Counted from the stretch's first letter, positions 46,432-55,496 are shown. The stretch is DNA of 64,000 bases from Pseudomonadaceae bacterium (GCA_900766265.1 CAAFUS010000013.1:310001-374000), one strand, 5' to 3'. Numbers and translations: made by a program. Notes: a model not told the origin generated them from the letters alone.

Positions 46432-47400
46432 ATGAAACTGAATCGTTTGATGGCGGCCCTGACTTTCGTAGCCGCTGGTGTGGGCACTGCCAGCGCGATC
46501 GCTGCGGTCGACCCGGCCCTGCCAAGCTATGAAAAGACCTCCGGTGTTTCCGGCAACCTGTCCAGTGTCGGTTCGGACTCCCTCGCTAACCTCATGACCC
46601 TCTGGGCGGAAGAGTTCAAGCGCAGCTACCCGAACGTCAACATCCAGATTCAGGCGGCAGGCTCCTCCACCGCACCGCCGGCCCTGACCGAAGGCACCGC
46701 CAACATGGGCCCGATGAGCCGTCCCATGAAAGACAACGAGCTGCAGGCCTTCGAAGAGAAGTACGGCTACAAGCCGACCGCCGTACCGGTCGCCATCGAC
46801 GCCCTGGCCGTGTTCGTCCACAAGGACAACCCGATCAAGAGCCTGGACATCGCTCAGGTCGACGCCATCTTCTCCAGCACCCGTCTGTGCGGTGGCGAGA
46901 AGGACATCAAAACCTGGGGCGACCTGGGTCTGACCGGTGAGTGGGCGACCAAGCCGATTCAGCTGTTCGGCCGCAACTCGGTATCCGGCACCTACGGTTA
47001 TTTCAAGGAAGAAGCGCTGTGCAAGGGCGACTTCAAGTCCAACGTGAACGAGCAGCCTGGTTCGGCTTCGGTAGTGCAGTCCATCTCCAGCACCCTGAAC
47101 GCCATCGGTTACTCGGGTATCGGCTACAAGACCTCCAGCGTCCGTGCCGTGCCGCTGTCGAAGAAGGGCGGCGAAGCCTTCGAAGCTAACGAAGATAACG
47201 CCCTGGCTGGCAAGTTCCCCCTGGCACGCTTTTTCTACGTCTATGTGAACAAGGCGCCGAACAAGCCGCTGTCTCCGATTGACGCCGAGTTCATCAAGCT
47301 GGTGCTCTCCAAGCAGGGTCAAGAAGTCGTTGTGAAAGACGGTTATATCCCGCTGCCGAAGAAAGTGGTCGACAAGGCCATGCAGGACCTGGGTCTGTAA
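46432..47400 (+). CDS. pstS: Phosphate ABC transporter substrate-binding protein PstS
   Basis: The 322-residue protein has a signal peptide (cleaved near ASAIAAV) and the PstS core: SGVSGNLSSVGSDSLANLM near residue 32, AAGSSTAPPALTEGTANMGPMSRP near 80, and GRNSVSGTYGYFKE near 180, which bind phosphate. It hands phosphate to PstCA. It is the first gene of the pst group and has its own Pho box; the pstC gene starts 163 bases downstream after another Pho box. The ATG has an AGGAGC site. Confidence 0.95.
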   Translation: MKLNRLMAALTFVAAGVGTASAIAAVDPALPSYEKTSGVSGNLSSVGSDSLANLMTLWAEEFKRSYPNVNIQIQAAGSSTAPPALTEGTANMGPMSRPMKDNELQAFEEKYGYKPTAVPVAIDALAVFVHKDNPIKSLDIAQVDAIFSSTRLCGGEKDIKTWGDLGLTGEWATKPIQLFGRNSVSGTYGYFKEEALCKGDFKSNVNEQPGSASVVQSISSTLNAIGYSGIGYKTSSVRAVPLSKKGGEAFEANEDNALAGKFPLARFFYVYVNKAPNKPLSPIDAEFIKLVLSKQGQEVVVKDGYIPLPKKVVDKAMQDLGL

Positions 47401-47444
47401 GACGCCCAGCGCTGGGCTCGAGCCCTCGGTAAGAGCCTGACGCA

Positions 47445-47476
47445 AAGCCCGCCACGCATTCCGCGCTGGCGGGCTT
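47445..47476 (+). repeat. Stem-loop after pstS
   Basis: AAGCCCGCCA (47445-47454) pairs perfectly with TGGCGGGCTT (47467-47476) over a 12-base loop. It lacks a long T-run and would attenuate or protect the pstS message. Confidence 0.65.
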
Positions 47477-47480
47477 CGCT

Positions 47481-47509
47481 GCGTCACCTGACTGTAATTA
47501 TTCTGTCAC
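47481..47509 (+). promoter_or_regulatory. Pho box upstream of pstC
   Basis: CTGTAAT, four bases, CTGTCAC (47492-47509) is a good Pho box with the expected 11-base period. GCGTCAC at 47481-47487 adds a third half-site and is identical to the first half-site of the pstS box. Confidence 0.8.
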
Positions 47510-47563
47510 ACGGCGTTATTAAATTAGGCGTCCCGACGGACCGGTGGTCCAGGAACCCTTGGC

Positions 47564-49840
47564 ATGAATGACATCGAGCACATGACCACTAATTCAAATC
47601 TGCAACGCCTGGACTTCGAAACCCCCGCGTTGCAGCGCAAGCGCCGCATCCGCGCGCTAAAGGATCACCTTGCGCGCTGGTACGTCACCATCGGCGGCCT
47701 GGCCGTACTGGGCGCCATCACGCTGATCTTCTTCTATCTCGCCCAAGTGGTGTTTCCGATGTTTCAGGGCGCCAGTATCGAGGCGCGCGAGACGCAGCAG
47801 CCGGCATGGCTGGGCGAAGCTGCAGAACCGCTTCTGCTCGCGGTAGAAGAGCAGAACCAGGTAGCGATGCGTCTGGATCGTGCCGGACAGGTACAGTTCT
47901 TTGACGTCACCACCGGCGCGGCACTGACCCGCCAGGCGCTGCCGCTGCCGGAAGGCAGTCAGATCGTTTCGGTAAACCGCGACACGCCCGGTAGCCGTCG
48001 CTTCGTCGTTGGTCTAAGCAATGGCCAGGCGCTGGTGGTGCAGGATGCCTACCGCGTGACTTACCCGAACAATCAGAAGACGATCACTCCAGAACTGAAC
48101 TACCCCTTTGGTGAAGCGCCTATTGCGCTCGATCCGCAGGGTAGGGCGCTCGAACAGGTGGCGGTCAGTCTCAACGGCTCGACGCTGATGGTGGCTGGCG
48201 CGACGGGGAATGACCTGCACGTGCTCAGCCTCGAGCGCACCGAAAACCTGCTGACCGGTGAAGCGACTCTCGAAGAGCAGCGGCTGAGCCTGCCGCAACT
48301 CGCCGAACCGATCAAAACCTTGGTCATCGACCCTCGCCATCTGTGGCTCTACGCATTCAGCGGCCAAGCCAGTGCAGACGTGTTCGATCTGCGTCGTCGC
48401 AACCTCAATGGTCGCTACCGCTTGCTTCAGGGCAACGCCGAGGTCACGAATGTGACCCCATTGCTCGGCGGTATCTCGCTGATGGTCGGCGACTCTCGTG
48501 GCGGGATCAGCCAGTGGTTCATGGTGCGTGACGCAGACGGCGGTGTTGAATTGCGTAACGTGCGCAGTTTTGCCTTGGGTGACAGCCCGATTCGTCAGAT
48601 CCTTCCGGAAGAGCGTCGCAAGGGCTTCGTCGCCCTCGACGAGGCGGGCACGCTCGGTATCTTCCACAGCACGGCTCACCGCACCCTGCTCGATGAGTCG
48701 ATAGCCGATGGCCCGGTCAAGGGCGCCTTGTCTCCACGCGCCAACCGGTTGGTTGTCGAGCAGGGCGGCCAACTGACGACGATTGCCATCGACAACCCGC
48801 ACCCGGAAATCTCCTGGAGCGCGCTGTGGGGCAAGGTCTGGTACGAGAGTTACCCCAAGCCCGACTACATCTGGCAGTCGACCTCCGCCAACAGTGACTT
48901 CGAACCCAAGCTGAGCCTGGCACCACTGGCGTTCGGCACGCTCAAGGCCGCGTTCTACGCCATGCTGCTGGCGGCCCCGCTGGCGATCTGCGCGGCGATC
49001 TATACCGCGTACTTCATGGCCGCGCCGCTGCGTCGCAAGATCAAGCCGGTCATCGAACTGATGGAGGCGCTGCCCACGGTGATCCTGGGCTTCTTTGCCG
49101 GCCTGTTCCTTGCGCCCTACCTGGAACTGCACCTGCCGGGGATCTTCAGCCTGCTGCTGCTGATGCCGGTGGGCATCATCCTCGCCGCCTTCCTCTGGAG
49201 CCGCCTGCCCGAGCGGGTTCGCCTGCTCGTGCCGGATGGCTGGGAAGCGGCGCTGCTGATCCCGGTGATCCTCGGTGTTGCCTGGTTCTCGCTGTCGGTC
49301 AGCGGGCACCTGGAAAACTGGTTCTTCGGCGGTAACGTGCGCCTGTGGCTCTCCAACGAGATGGGTATCCCGTTCGATCAGCGCAACGCGCTGGTGATCG
49401 GCCTGGCGATGGGGTTCGCGGTGATCCCGACGATCTATTCGATCGCTGAGGATGCCGTGTTCAGCGTGCCGCGCAGCCTCACCCTGGGTTCACTGGCGCT
49501 GGGCGCCACGCCCTGGCAGACGCTGGTGCGGGTCGTGATCCTCACCGCCAGCCCGGGCATCTTCTCGGCACTGATGATCGGTATGGGGCGCGCCGTCGGC
49601 GAAACCATGATCGTGCTGATGGCCACCGGCAACACGCCGATCATGGAGGCGAACATCTTCGAAGGCATGCGCACGCTGGCAGCCAACGTCGCGGTGGAAA
49701 TGCCCGAATCCGAAGTCGGCAGTACCCATTACCGCGTGCTGTTCCTGGCCGCCCTGGTGTTGCTGATGTTCACCTTCGTGATGAACACCCTGGCCGAACT
49801 GATTCGCCAGCGGCTGCGCGGCAAGTACGCCAGCCTGTGA
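47564..49840 (+). CDS. pstC: Phosphate ABC transporter permease PstC (long form)
   Basis: The 758-residue protein is over twice the length of E. coli PstC (319). One membrane helix at about 38-62 is followed by some 390 residues of periplasmic domain of beta-rich character, then the permease domain (about 450-758) with MEALPTVILGFFAGLFLAPYL near 495 and SLTLGSLALGATPWQTLVRVVIL near 640. The latter is the EAA loop contacting PstB. Long PstC proteins are usual in Pseudomonas; the role of the extra domain is not known. A possible alternative start is six codons downstream. Confidence 0.94.
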   Translation: MNDIEHMTTNSNLQRLDFETPALQRKRRIRALKDHLARWYVTIGGLAVLGAITLIFFYLAQVVFPMFQGASIEARETQQPAWLGEAAEPLLLAVEEQNQVAMRLDRAGQVQFFDVTTGAALTRQALPLPEGSQIVSVNRDTPGSRRFVVGLSNGQALVVQDAYRVTYPNNQKTITPELNYPFGEAPIALDPQGRALEQVAVSLNGSTLMVAGATGNDLHVLSLERTENLLTGEATLEEQRLSLPQLAEPIKTLVIDPRHLWLYAFSGQASADVFDLRRRNLNGRYRLLQGNAEVTNVTPLLGGISLMVGDSRGGISQWFMVRDADGGVELRNVRSFALGDSPIRQILPEERRKGFVALDEAGTLGIFHSTAHRTLLDESIADGPVKGALSPRANRLVVEQGGQLTTIAIDNPHPEISWSALWGKVWYESYPKPDYIWQSTSANSDFEPKLSLAPLAFGTLKAAFYAMLLAAPLAICAAIYTAYFMAAPLRRKIKPVIELMEALPTVILGFFAGLFLAPYLELHLPGIFSLLLLMPVGIILAAFLWSRLPERVRLLVPDGWEAALLIPVILGVAWFSLSVSGHLENWFFGGNVRLWLSNEMGIPFDQRNALVIGLAMGFAVIPTIYSIAEDAVFSVPRSLTLGSLALGATPWQTLVRVVILTASPGIFSALMIGMGRAVGETMIVLMATGNTPIMEANIFEGMRTLAANVAVEMPESEVGSTHYRVLFLAALVLLMFTFVMNTLAELIRQRLRGKYASL

Positions 49841-49922
49841 TGTACCCAGACACTCCCCGCCACCGTGCGGGGCGTCGCAGCCTCGCAAGTGCTGCGCAAG
49901 CGACTCAAGAAGGTGAAGGTCG

Positions 49923-51593
49923 GTGAAGAAGGAATCCGTGAAAACCTGGTTCAAGAGCGGCTCGCCCTGGATCTGGATGAACGCCGGTGCGGTGTCCATC
50001 GCGGTCATCATGACCCTGGGGCTGCTGGCCCTGATCGCCGTGCGCGGCCTTGCGCATTTCTGGCCGGCCGACGTGATCGTCGCCGACTACGTGATGCCTG
50101 GCGCCGAGCCGCGCGTGCTCGCCGGTGAGGTGACCCAGCGCGAGGAAGTGCCGCGTGCGCGCCTGGCCGCTGCCGGCCTGCCGGTGGACGTCGAAGGCGG
50201 GGAGTTCATGACACGCGAGTTGCTCAAGGTGGGCAACCGCGAAGTGTACGGCGCCGATTTTTCCTGGGTCGTCGGGGAGTGGCTGCAGAACGAGCGAAAG
50301 CCCCGAGAACTGATCGCGCTGGAGCGGCGTGAGTGGGGCAACTTCTACGGGTATCTGGTATCGGTGAAGGAAAATGGGCAGATGGTCGCCGAAGGCACCA
50401 GCGCCTGGGATGAGTTGCAACGGCGCATCGAGCGTGTCGACGAGTTGCATTCGCGGATCGCGCGCCTCGAAACCGTCGACATCGGCCGCATCAACCATGG
50501 TCTTGAGCGCCTGCGCCTGAAGACCCGTCGCCTGGAGCTGGAAAACCAGCTCGACGCGACGGCCCAGGCCGACCTCGATGCCGAGCGCGCCGAATGGGAT
50601 GCTCAGTACGTCGTGCTTGAGCGCGAGCTGACCGAGCTGCACCAGGGCTTCAACCGCGACACCGTCACGGTGCGCACCGTCGATGGCCGCGAGCTGGAGT
50701 TCAGCCTCGGCAAGGTGGTGCGCGCCTACCAGCCCAATGCCATGTCGGTCTTCCAGAAGCTGGGCTTCTATTTCAAGAAGCTCTGGGAGTTCGTCAGCGC
50801 CGAGCCGCGTGAGGCCAACACCGAGGGCGGTATCTTCCCGGCCATCTTCGGCACCGTGCTGATGACCCTGATCATGGCCGTGATCGTTACCCCGTTCGGC
50901 GTGATTGCGGCGGTCTATCTGCGCGAGTATGCCAAGCAGGGCCTGCTGACCCGCATCATCAGGATCGCGGTGAACAACCTCGCCGGCGTGCCCTCGATCG
51001 TCTATGGGGTATTCGGCCTGGGCTTCTTCGTCTACGTGCTGGGCGGCTCGATCGACCGGCTGTTCTATCCGGAGGCGGCGCCGGCGCCGGTCTTCGGCAC
51101 CCCGGGCCTGATGTGGGCCTCGCTGACCCTGGCGATCCTGACCTTGCCGGTGGTGATCGTAGCTACCGAAGAGGGGCTGGCCCGGATTCCACGAATCCTG
51201 CGCGAAGGCTCTCTGGCCCTCGGTGCGACCAAGTCCGAGACGCTCTGGAAGGTGGTGCTGCCCATGGCCAGCCCGGCGATGATGACCGGCCTGATCCTGG
51301 CGGTGGCGCGGGCGGCCGGCGAAGTGGCGCCGCTGATGCTGGTCGGCGTGGTCAAGCTCGCACCGAGTCTGCCGCTCAACGGTAACTACCCTTACCTGCA
51401 CCTCGACCAGAAGATCATGCACCTGGGCTTCCACATTTTCGACGTCGGCTTCCAGAGCCCCAACGTCGAGGCCGCGCGGCCGCTGGTCTACGCGACTGCG
51501 CTGTTGCTTGTGCTGGTGATCGCGACCCTGAACTTCACGGCGGTATACATCCGCAACCACCTGCGCGAAAAGTACAAGGCGCTGGATCATTAA
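49923..51593 (+). CDS. pstA: Phosphate ABC transporter permease PstA (long form)
   Basis: The 556-residue permease starts at GTG (MKKESVKTWFKSGSPWIW), which matches the Pseudomonas N-terminus. One helix (about 20-42) is followed by about 230 residues outside the membrane with a long coiled coil (about 158-240, LERLRLKTRRLELENQLDATA). The permease core (about 300-545) has NNLAGVPSIVYGVFGLGFFVY and EGSLALGATKSETLWKVVLP. E. coli PstA is about 296 residues, so the insert is a Pseudomonas feature, as in PstC. It is separated from pstB by an inverted repeat. Confidence 0.93.
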   Translation: MKKESVKTWFKSGSPWIWMNAGAVSIAVIMTLGLLALIAVRGLAHFWPADVIVADYVMPGAEPRVLAGEVTQREEVPRARLAAAGLPVDVEGGEFMTRELLKVGNREVYGADFSWVVGEWLQNERKPRELIALERREWGNFYGYLVSVKENGQMVAEGTSAWDELQRRIERVDELHSRIARLETVDIGRINHGLERLRLKTRRLELENQLDATAQADLDAERAEWDAQYVVLERELTELHQGFNRDTVTVRTVDGRELEFSLGKVVRAYQPNAMSVFQKLGFYFKKLWEFVSAEPREANTEGGIFPAIFGTVLMTLIMAVIVTPFGVIAAVYLREYAKQGLLTRIIRIAVNNLAGVPSIVYGVFGLGFFVYVLGGSIDRLFYPEAAPAPVFGTPGLMWASLTLAILTLPVVIVATEEGLARIPRILREGSLALGATKSETLWKVVLPMASPAMMTGLILAVARAAGEVAPLMLVGVVKLAPSLPLNGNYPYLHLDQKIMHLGFHIFDVGFQSPNVEAARPLVYATALLLVLVIATLNFTAVYIRNHLREKYKALDH

Positions 51594-51603
51594 TCGCTCG
51601 CTG

Positions 51604-51659
51604 GAAGCCAGTGGCAGGAAGCGGCAAGCAGAGCGCTTCGACTTCCCGCTACCGGCTTC
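51604..51659 (+). repeat. Imperfect inverted repeat between pstA and pstB
   Basis: The 18-base arms (51604-51621 and 51642-51659), GAAGCCAGTGGCAGGAAG and CTTCCCGCTACCGGCTTC, match at 15 of 18 positions. It is related in sequence to the longer hairpin between pstB and phoU. Confidence 0.65.
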
Positions 51660-51689
51660 GAGCCCAAAGCTCTACCCGGAGTGACCCCC

Positions 51690-52520
51690 ATGCAAACCAC
51701 GTCTACCCACGGTATCGACATCTCGGCGCTGGGCCGTGACAAGCGAACGTTGAACCTGCAATCGGAAACCGTCGCCATCGAGGTGCCGGACCTGAGCTTG
51801 TTCTACGGCGAGAAGCAGGCCCTGCACAACGTCAGCCTGAACATTCCCAAGCAGCGTGTCACCGCCTTTATCGGCCCGTCCGGCTGCGGAAAGTCAACAT
51901 TGCTGCGTTGCTTCAACCGGATGAACGATCTGGTCGACGGTTGCCGCATCGAGGGTGCGATCAACCTCGACGGCCACAACATCTACCGCAAGGGCGAGGA
52001 TGTCGCTGACCTGCGCCGGCGCGTCGGCATGGTGTTCCAGAAGCCCAATCCGTTCCCCAAGAGCATCTACGAAAACGTGATCTACGGGCTGCGCATCCAG
52101 GGGATCAAGCAAAAGCGGGTGCTCGACGAGGCCGTCGAATGGGCGCTAAAGGGCGCTGCCCTGTGGGACGAGGTCAAGGACCGCCTGCACGAGTCGGCGC
52201 TGGGCCTCTCCGGTGGCCAGCAGCAGCGTCTGGTGATCGCGCGGACCATTGCCGTACAGCCCGAAGTGCTGCTGCTCGACGAGCCGAGCTCGGCCCTCGA
52301 CCCGATCTCCTCGCTGAAGGTCGAGGAGCTGATCTACGAGCTCAAGGCTCGCTATACCATCGTCATCGTGACCCATAACATGCAGCAGGCCGCTCGTGTA
52401 TCGGATTACACGGCGTTCATGTACATGGGCAAGCTGATTGAGTACGGCGACACCGACACGCTGTTCACCAACCCTGCCAAGAAGCAGACGGAAGACTACA
52501 TCACGGGACGCTATGGTTAA
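51690..52520 (+). CDS. pstB: Phosphate ABC transporter ATP-binding protein PstB
   Basis: The 276-residue ATPase has Walker A GPSGCGKSTLL near residue 64, the phosphate-specific loop VFQKPNPFPKSIYENV near 118, signature LSGGQQQRL near 180 and Walker B LLLDEPSSALDP near 200. It powers PstCA. I start at 51690 (MQTTSTHGIDISALGRDK), three codons after an upstream GTG, because GGAG lies at proper distance and the N-terminus fits. The following gene, phoU, is 113 bases away after a large hairpin. Confidence 0.96.
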   Translation: MQTTSTHGIDISALGRDKRTLNLQSETVAIEVPDLSLFYGEKQALHNVSLNIPKQRVTAFIGPSGCGKSTLLRCFNRMNDLVDGCRIEGAINLDGHNIYRKGEDVADLRRRVGMVFQKPNPFPKSIYENVIYGLRIQGIKQKRVLDEAVEWALKGAALWDEVKDRLHESALGLSGGQQQRLVIARTIAVQPEVLLLDEPSSALDPISSLKVEELIYELKARYTIVIVTHNMQQAARVSDYTAFMYMGKLIEYGDTDTLFTNPAKKQTEDYITGRYG

Positions 52521-52536
52521 GCGCGCAGAGCGCGCC

Positions 52537-52608
52537 AGCTTGAAGCCAGAAGCTTGAAGCTGGAAGAAGGGTGCAGACATTCAAGCTTCAAGCTTTCGGC
52601 TTCAAGCT
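52537..52608 (+). repeat. Long hairpin of AAGCTTGAAGC repeats between pstB and phoU
   Basis: The arms at 52537-52561 and 52584-52608 are 25 bases each and match at 23 positions, with a 22-base loop. The sequence is built of AGCTTGAAGC units. It ends 25 bases before the phoU ATG and would form a very stable mRNA stem. Confidence 0.8.
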
Positions 52609-52633
52609 TCCAGCTTTCGCGGAGCGAATCCAG

Positions 52634-53362
52634 ATGATCAATAAAGACAGCCATACCCATCACATTTCCCAGCAATTCAACGCCGAGCTGGAAGAAGTTC
52701 GCAGCCACCTGCTGGCAATGGGCGGGTTGGTCGAAAAGCAGGTCAACGACGCCGTCACCGCCCTGATCGACGCCGATTCCGGGTTGGCCCAGCAGGTACG
52801 CGAGCTCGATGACCAGATCAACCAGATGGAGCGCAACATTGACGAGGAATGCGTGCGCATCCTCGCGCGCCGTCAGCCGGCGGCCTCGGACCTGCGGCTG
52901 ATCATCAGCATCTCCAAGTCGGTGATCGACCTCGAGCGGATCGGCGACGAGTCGACCAAGATCGCCCGGCGCGCCATCCAGCTGTGCGAGGAAGGCGAAT
53001 CGCCGCGTGGCTACGTCGAGGTGCGTCACATCGGCGATCAGGTGCGCAAAATGGTGCAGGAAGCCCTGGATGCCTTCGCCCGCTTCGACGCGGACCTCGC
53101 GCTCTCGGTCGCCCAGTACGACAAGACCGTCGACCGCGAATACAAGACCGCGCTGCGCGAGCTGGTCACCTACATGATGGAAGACCCACGTTCGATTTCC
53201 CGAGTGCTGAGCGTGATCTGGGCGCTGCGTTCGCTCGAGCGTATCGGGGATCATGCGCGCAACATCGCCGAACTGGTGATCTATCTGGTGCACGGTACCG
53301 ATGTCCGTCACTTGGGGCTGGCCCGGATGAAGGAGGAAGTGTCCGGAGGCGAGACCCGCTGA
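52634..53362 (+). CDS. phoU: Phosphate signalling complex protein PhoU
   Basis: The 242-residue protein has two PhoU three-helix repeats with the metal-binding motifs DLERIGDESTKIARRA near residue 100 and SLERIGDHARNIAELV near 203. PhoU links PstSCAB to PhoR and holds the kinase in check when phosphate is plentiful. I start at 52634 (MINKDSHTHHISQQFN), with a GGAGCG site upstream; the longer frame from 52571 would translate the hairpin arm and is not like the family. Confidence 0.95.
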   Translation: MINKDSHTHHISQQFNAELEEVRSHLLAMGGLVEKQVNDAVTALIDADSGLAQQVRELDDQINQMERNIDEECVRILARRQPAASDLRLIISISKSVIDLERIGDESTKIARRAIQLCEEGESPRGYVEVRHIGDQVRKMVQEALDAFARFDADLALSVAQYDKTVDREYKTALRELVTYMMEDPRSISRVLSVIWALRSLERIGDHARNIAELVIYLVHGTDVRHLGLARMKEEVSGGETR

Positions 53363-53429
53363 AGCCGGCGCGGGTGCGGGCCGGGCCGATCGGCGGCCCG
53401 CTGCCTGCGCGATTGTGCGCACCACGGCT

Positions 53430-53458
53430 TTGTCGGCCCCTTGCGTTGCGGCTATGCT
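53430..53458 (+). promoter_or_regulatory. Sigma-70-type promoter before the REC gene
   Basis: TTGTCG (53430-53435) and TATGCT (53453-53458) are separated by 17 bases, close to the housekeeping consensus. The ATG at 53485 lies 26 bases further on, so this gene can be expressed without the pst promoter. Confidence 0.6.
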
Positions 53459-53484
53459 TGCGGCCATTCGAGCAGGAGTAGTCG

Positions 53485-54381
53485 ATGAGCAAGGTCAGTG
53501 TACTGGTCGTGGATGATGCGCCGTTCATCCGCGATCTGGTGAAGAAGGGGTTGCGCAACCACTTTCCGGGTATTCACATCGATGAAGCCGTCAACGGCCG
53601 CAAGGCCCAGCAGTTGCTCGCTCGGGATCATTTCGACCTGATCCTTTGCGACTGGGAAATGCCGGAGATGTCCGGCCTCGAGCTGCTCAACTGGTGCCGT
53701 AGCCAGGACGCGCTCAAACAGGTGCCCTTCATCATGGTCACCAGCCGGGGTGACAAGGAAAACGTTGTCCAGGCGATCCAGGCCGGCGTTTCCGACTTCA
53801 TTGGCAAACCGTTTTCCAACGATCAGCTGACCACCAAGGTGCGCAAGGCCCTCGGCCGTGCCGGCAAGCTGGATGCGCTGGCGGCCAGCGCGCCTACCCG
53901 TGCGCTGTCCTCGGGCGTGGCCAATGATTCTCTGGCCGCGCTCACTGGCGGCAAGGCTGAGGTGATCAAGCCCGCCGTAGCGGCGAGCGCTTCCCAGTCG
54001 GTGGCGCCGCGTGCTGTCGCGGCCGCCCCGAACGCCACGCCTGCCGGCCGTGGTCAGGGCCAGCTACGACTCTCATCGGGCAACCTCGCCTGCGTGATCA
54101 AGACGCTCAGCCTCAAGGACGCGCTGCTAGTGGTGCGTCGTGGTGACCTGCTGCCGCAAGTGCTGGAAAGCGCGGTGCTCGACCTGGAACAGGGAGAGGC
54201 GGCCGAGGTGGCGCGTCTTAACGGCTATTTGCACGCGGTTGCGGCCTTCGAACCCAAGCCCGACAGCGAATGGCTACAGCTGACGTTCCGGTTCGTGGAC
54301 CGCGATCCGCAGAAGCTCGACTACCTGTCGCGGCTGATTGCCCGCGGTTCGGCGCAGAAGCACTTCATTCCTGGCGCCTGA
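53485..54381 (+). CDS. Response regulator with receiver domain and C-terminal PilZ-like region
   Basis: The 298-residue protein has a full receiver domain (1-125) with phosphoacceptor Asp56 in LCDWEMPEMSG and Lys in FIGKPFS. An Ala-rich linker (about 130-190) leads to a domain of about 100 residues whose end (WLQLTFRFVDRDPQKLDYLSRLIAR) resembles PilZ, but no RxxxR cyclic di-GMP motif is visible. It follows phoU, as in other Pseudomonas, with a promoter of its own. The cognate kinase is unknown. Confidence 0.82.
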   Translation: MSKVSVLVVDDAPFIRDLVKKGLRNHFPGIHIDEAVNGRKAQQLLARDHFDLILCDWEMPEMSGLELLNWCRSQDALKQVPFIMVTSRGDKENVVQAIQAGVSDFIGKPFSNDQLTTKVRKALGRAGKLDALAASAPTRALSSGVANDSLAALTGGKAEVIKPAVAASASQSVAPRAVAAAPNATPAGRGQGQLRLSSGNLACVIKTLSLKDALLVVRRGDLLPQVLESAVLDLEQGEAAEVARLNGYLHAVAAFEPKPDSEWLQLTFRFVDRDPQKLDYLSRLIARGSAQKHFIPGA

Positions 54382-54531
54382 GGCACTCGGCGGTATCCGG
54401 TCACACCGTTCGTCTCTCCGGTCGCTAGCAAGTGGACCGGGATCACACCCTCGACAGTCGCCGGCTCGCCTGGAGCCGGCGGCACTGGTAGTCTCCAGGC
54501 ACCAACACAAAACTATTAGAACGCTGTCGTT

Positions 54532-55428
54532 ATGCTAGGGCGCATCCTTCTTTTCCTTGGATTGTGTGGGCTGGCCGTGCCTGCCATGGCCCTTACCATC
54601 TACAAGTACACCGACCCCAACGGTGTGGTGACCTACAGCGACCAGGCGGCGCCGGGCGCGCAGGTGTTCGTGTTCCGGGACCGAATGGTCGAGCAGCTCG
54701 ACAACCAGGTACAGCTCGAAACCCGCAAGCACGCGGGCGGCGAGACCCTGCTGGTGCGCAACGACTTGTTCGCCCCGGTGGACATCGAGCTCAAGCTCGA
54801 AGGCGTGAGGAACGCCGTCGGCGCGCCGGAAAAGCCGATCCGCTGGGTACTGCCACCGCGCAGCAAGATCCGCCTGGCCACCCTGACGCCGCGCGACCCG
54901 AACGAACCCCTCAAGTACAACCCCAAGTTGCGCTACGCCTTGGGGGATCCGCGACTGGTACCCAAGCCCTACGATTATCCGCTGCCCTGGGTGGGCGGCC
55001 CGTTCCGCCTGACCCAGGGCGCCAACGGCAAGTACAGCCATTTCACCCCCAAGGGGCGTTATGCCATGGACATCGCCATGCCGGAGGGCACGCCCATCGT
55101 CGCCGCGCGGGGAGGCATGGTGGTCAAGGTCGAGAACAGCCAGAGCGGGCGCGGGACCAACCCTGCCGGCAACTTCGTGCGCATCCTCCACGACGACGGC
55201 ACCATGGGCGTGTACCTGCACCTGATGAAGGGTTCGGTGAAGGTGCGCGAAGGGCAGCGCGTCGAGGTCGGCAGCGCGCTGGCGCGCTCCGGCAACACCG
55301 GCAACAGTACCGGCCCTCATCTGCACTTCGTGGTCCAGCGCAACGTTGGGCTGACGGTAGAGTCGATCCCTTTCCAGTTTGCACAGCCGGTCAACAGCCT
55401 GCCGAACTTCGCCGTCGGCGGAGAATAA
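54532..55428 (+). CDS. M23 peptidase with N-terminal DUF4124
   Basis: The 298-residue protein has a signal peptide (to about AMALT), a DUF4124 segment (about 21-60, IYKYTDPNGVVTYSDQ), and a LytM/M23 domain (about 165-290) with His in KYSHFTPKGRYAMDIAM, the Asp that follows, and HLHF near 265, which are the zinc ligands and general base. It should cut peptidoglycan cross-links or regulate an amidase. It lies within the pho region between the response regulator and a diguanylate cyclase gene. Confidence 0.88.
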   Translation: MLGRILLFLGLCGLAVPAMALTIYKYTDPNGVVTYSDQAAPGAQVFVFRDRMVEQLDNQVQLETRKHAGGETLLVRNDLFAPVDIELKLEGVRNAVGAPEKPIRWVLPPRSKIRLATLTPRDPNEPLKYNPKLRYALGDPRLVPKPYDYPLPWVGGPFRLTQGANGKYSHFTPKGRYAMDIAMPEGTPIVAARGGMVVKVENSQSGRGTNPAGNFVRILHDDGTMGVYLHLMKGSVKVREGQRVEVGSALARSGNTGNSTGPHLHFVVQRNVGLTVESIPFQFAQPVNSLPNFAVGGE

Positions 55429-55496
55429 TCCGCTTCGCTCGGCTTGCGTAGCGGTCCGATTACGGCGAAGGTTGCGCATCGGATCGAGGGCTCGTA

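Noticed and set aside
49905..51590. A 561-codon open frame antisense to pstA
   Set aside because: It covers pstA completely and is a compositional shadow without start signals.
52571..52633. Upstream extension of phoU
   Set aside because: It would translate one arm of the repeat hairpin into a peptide unlike any PhoU; the ATG at 52634 has a ribosome site.
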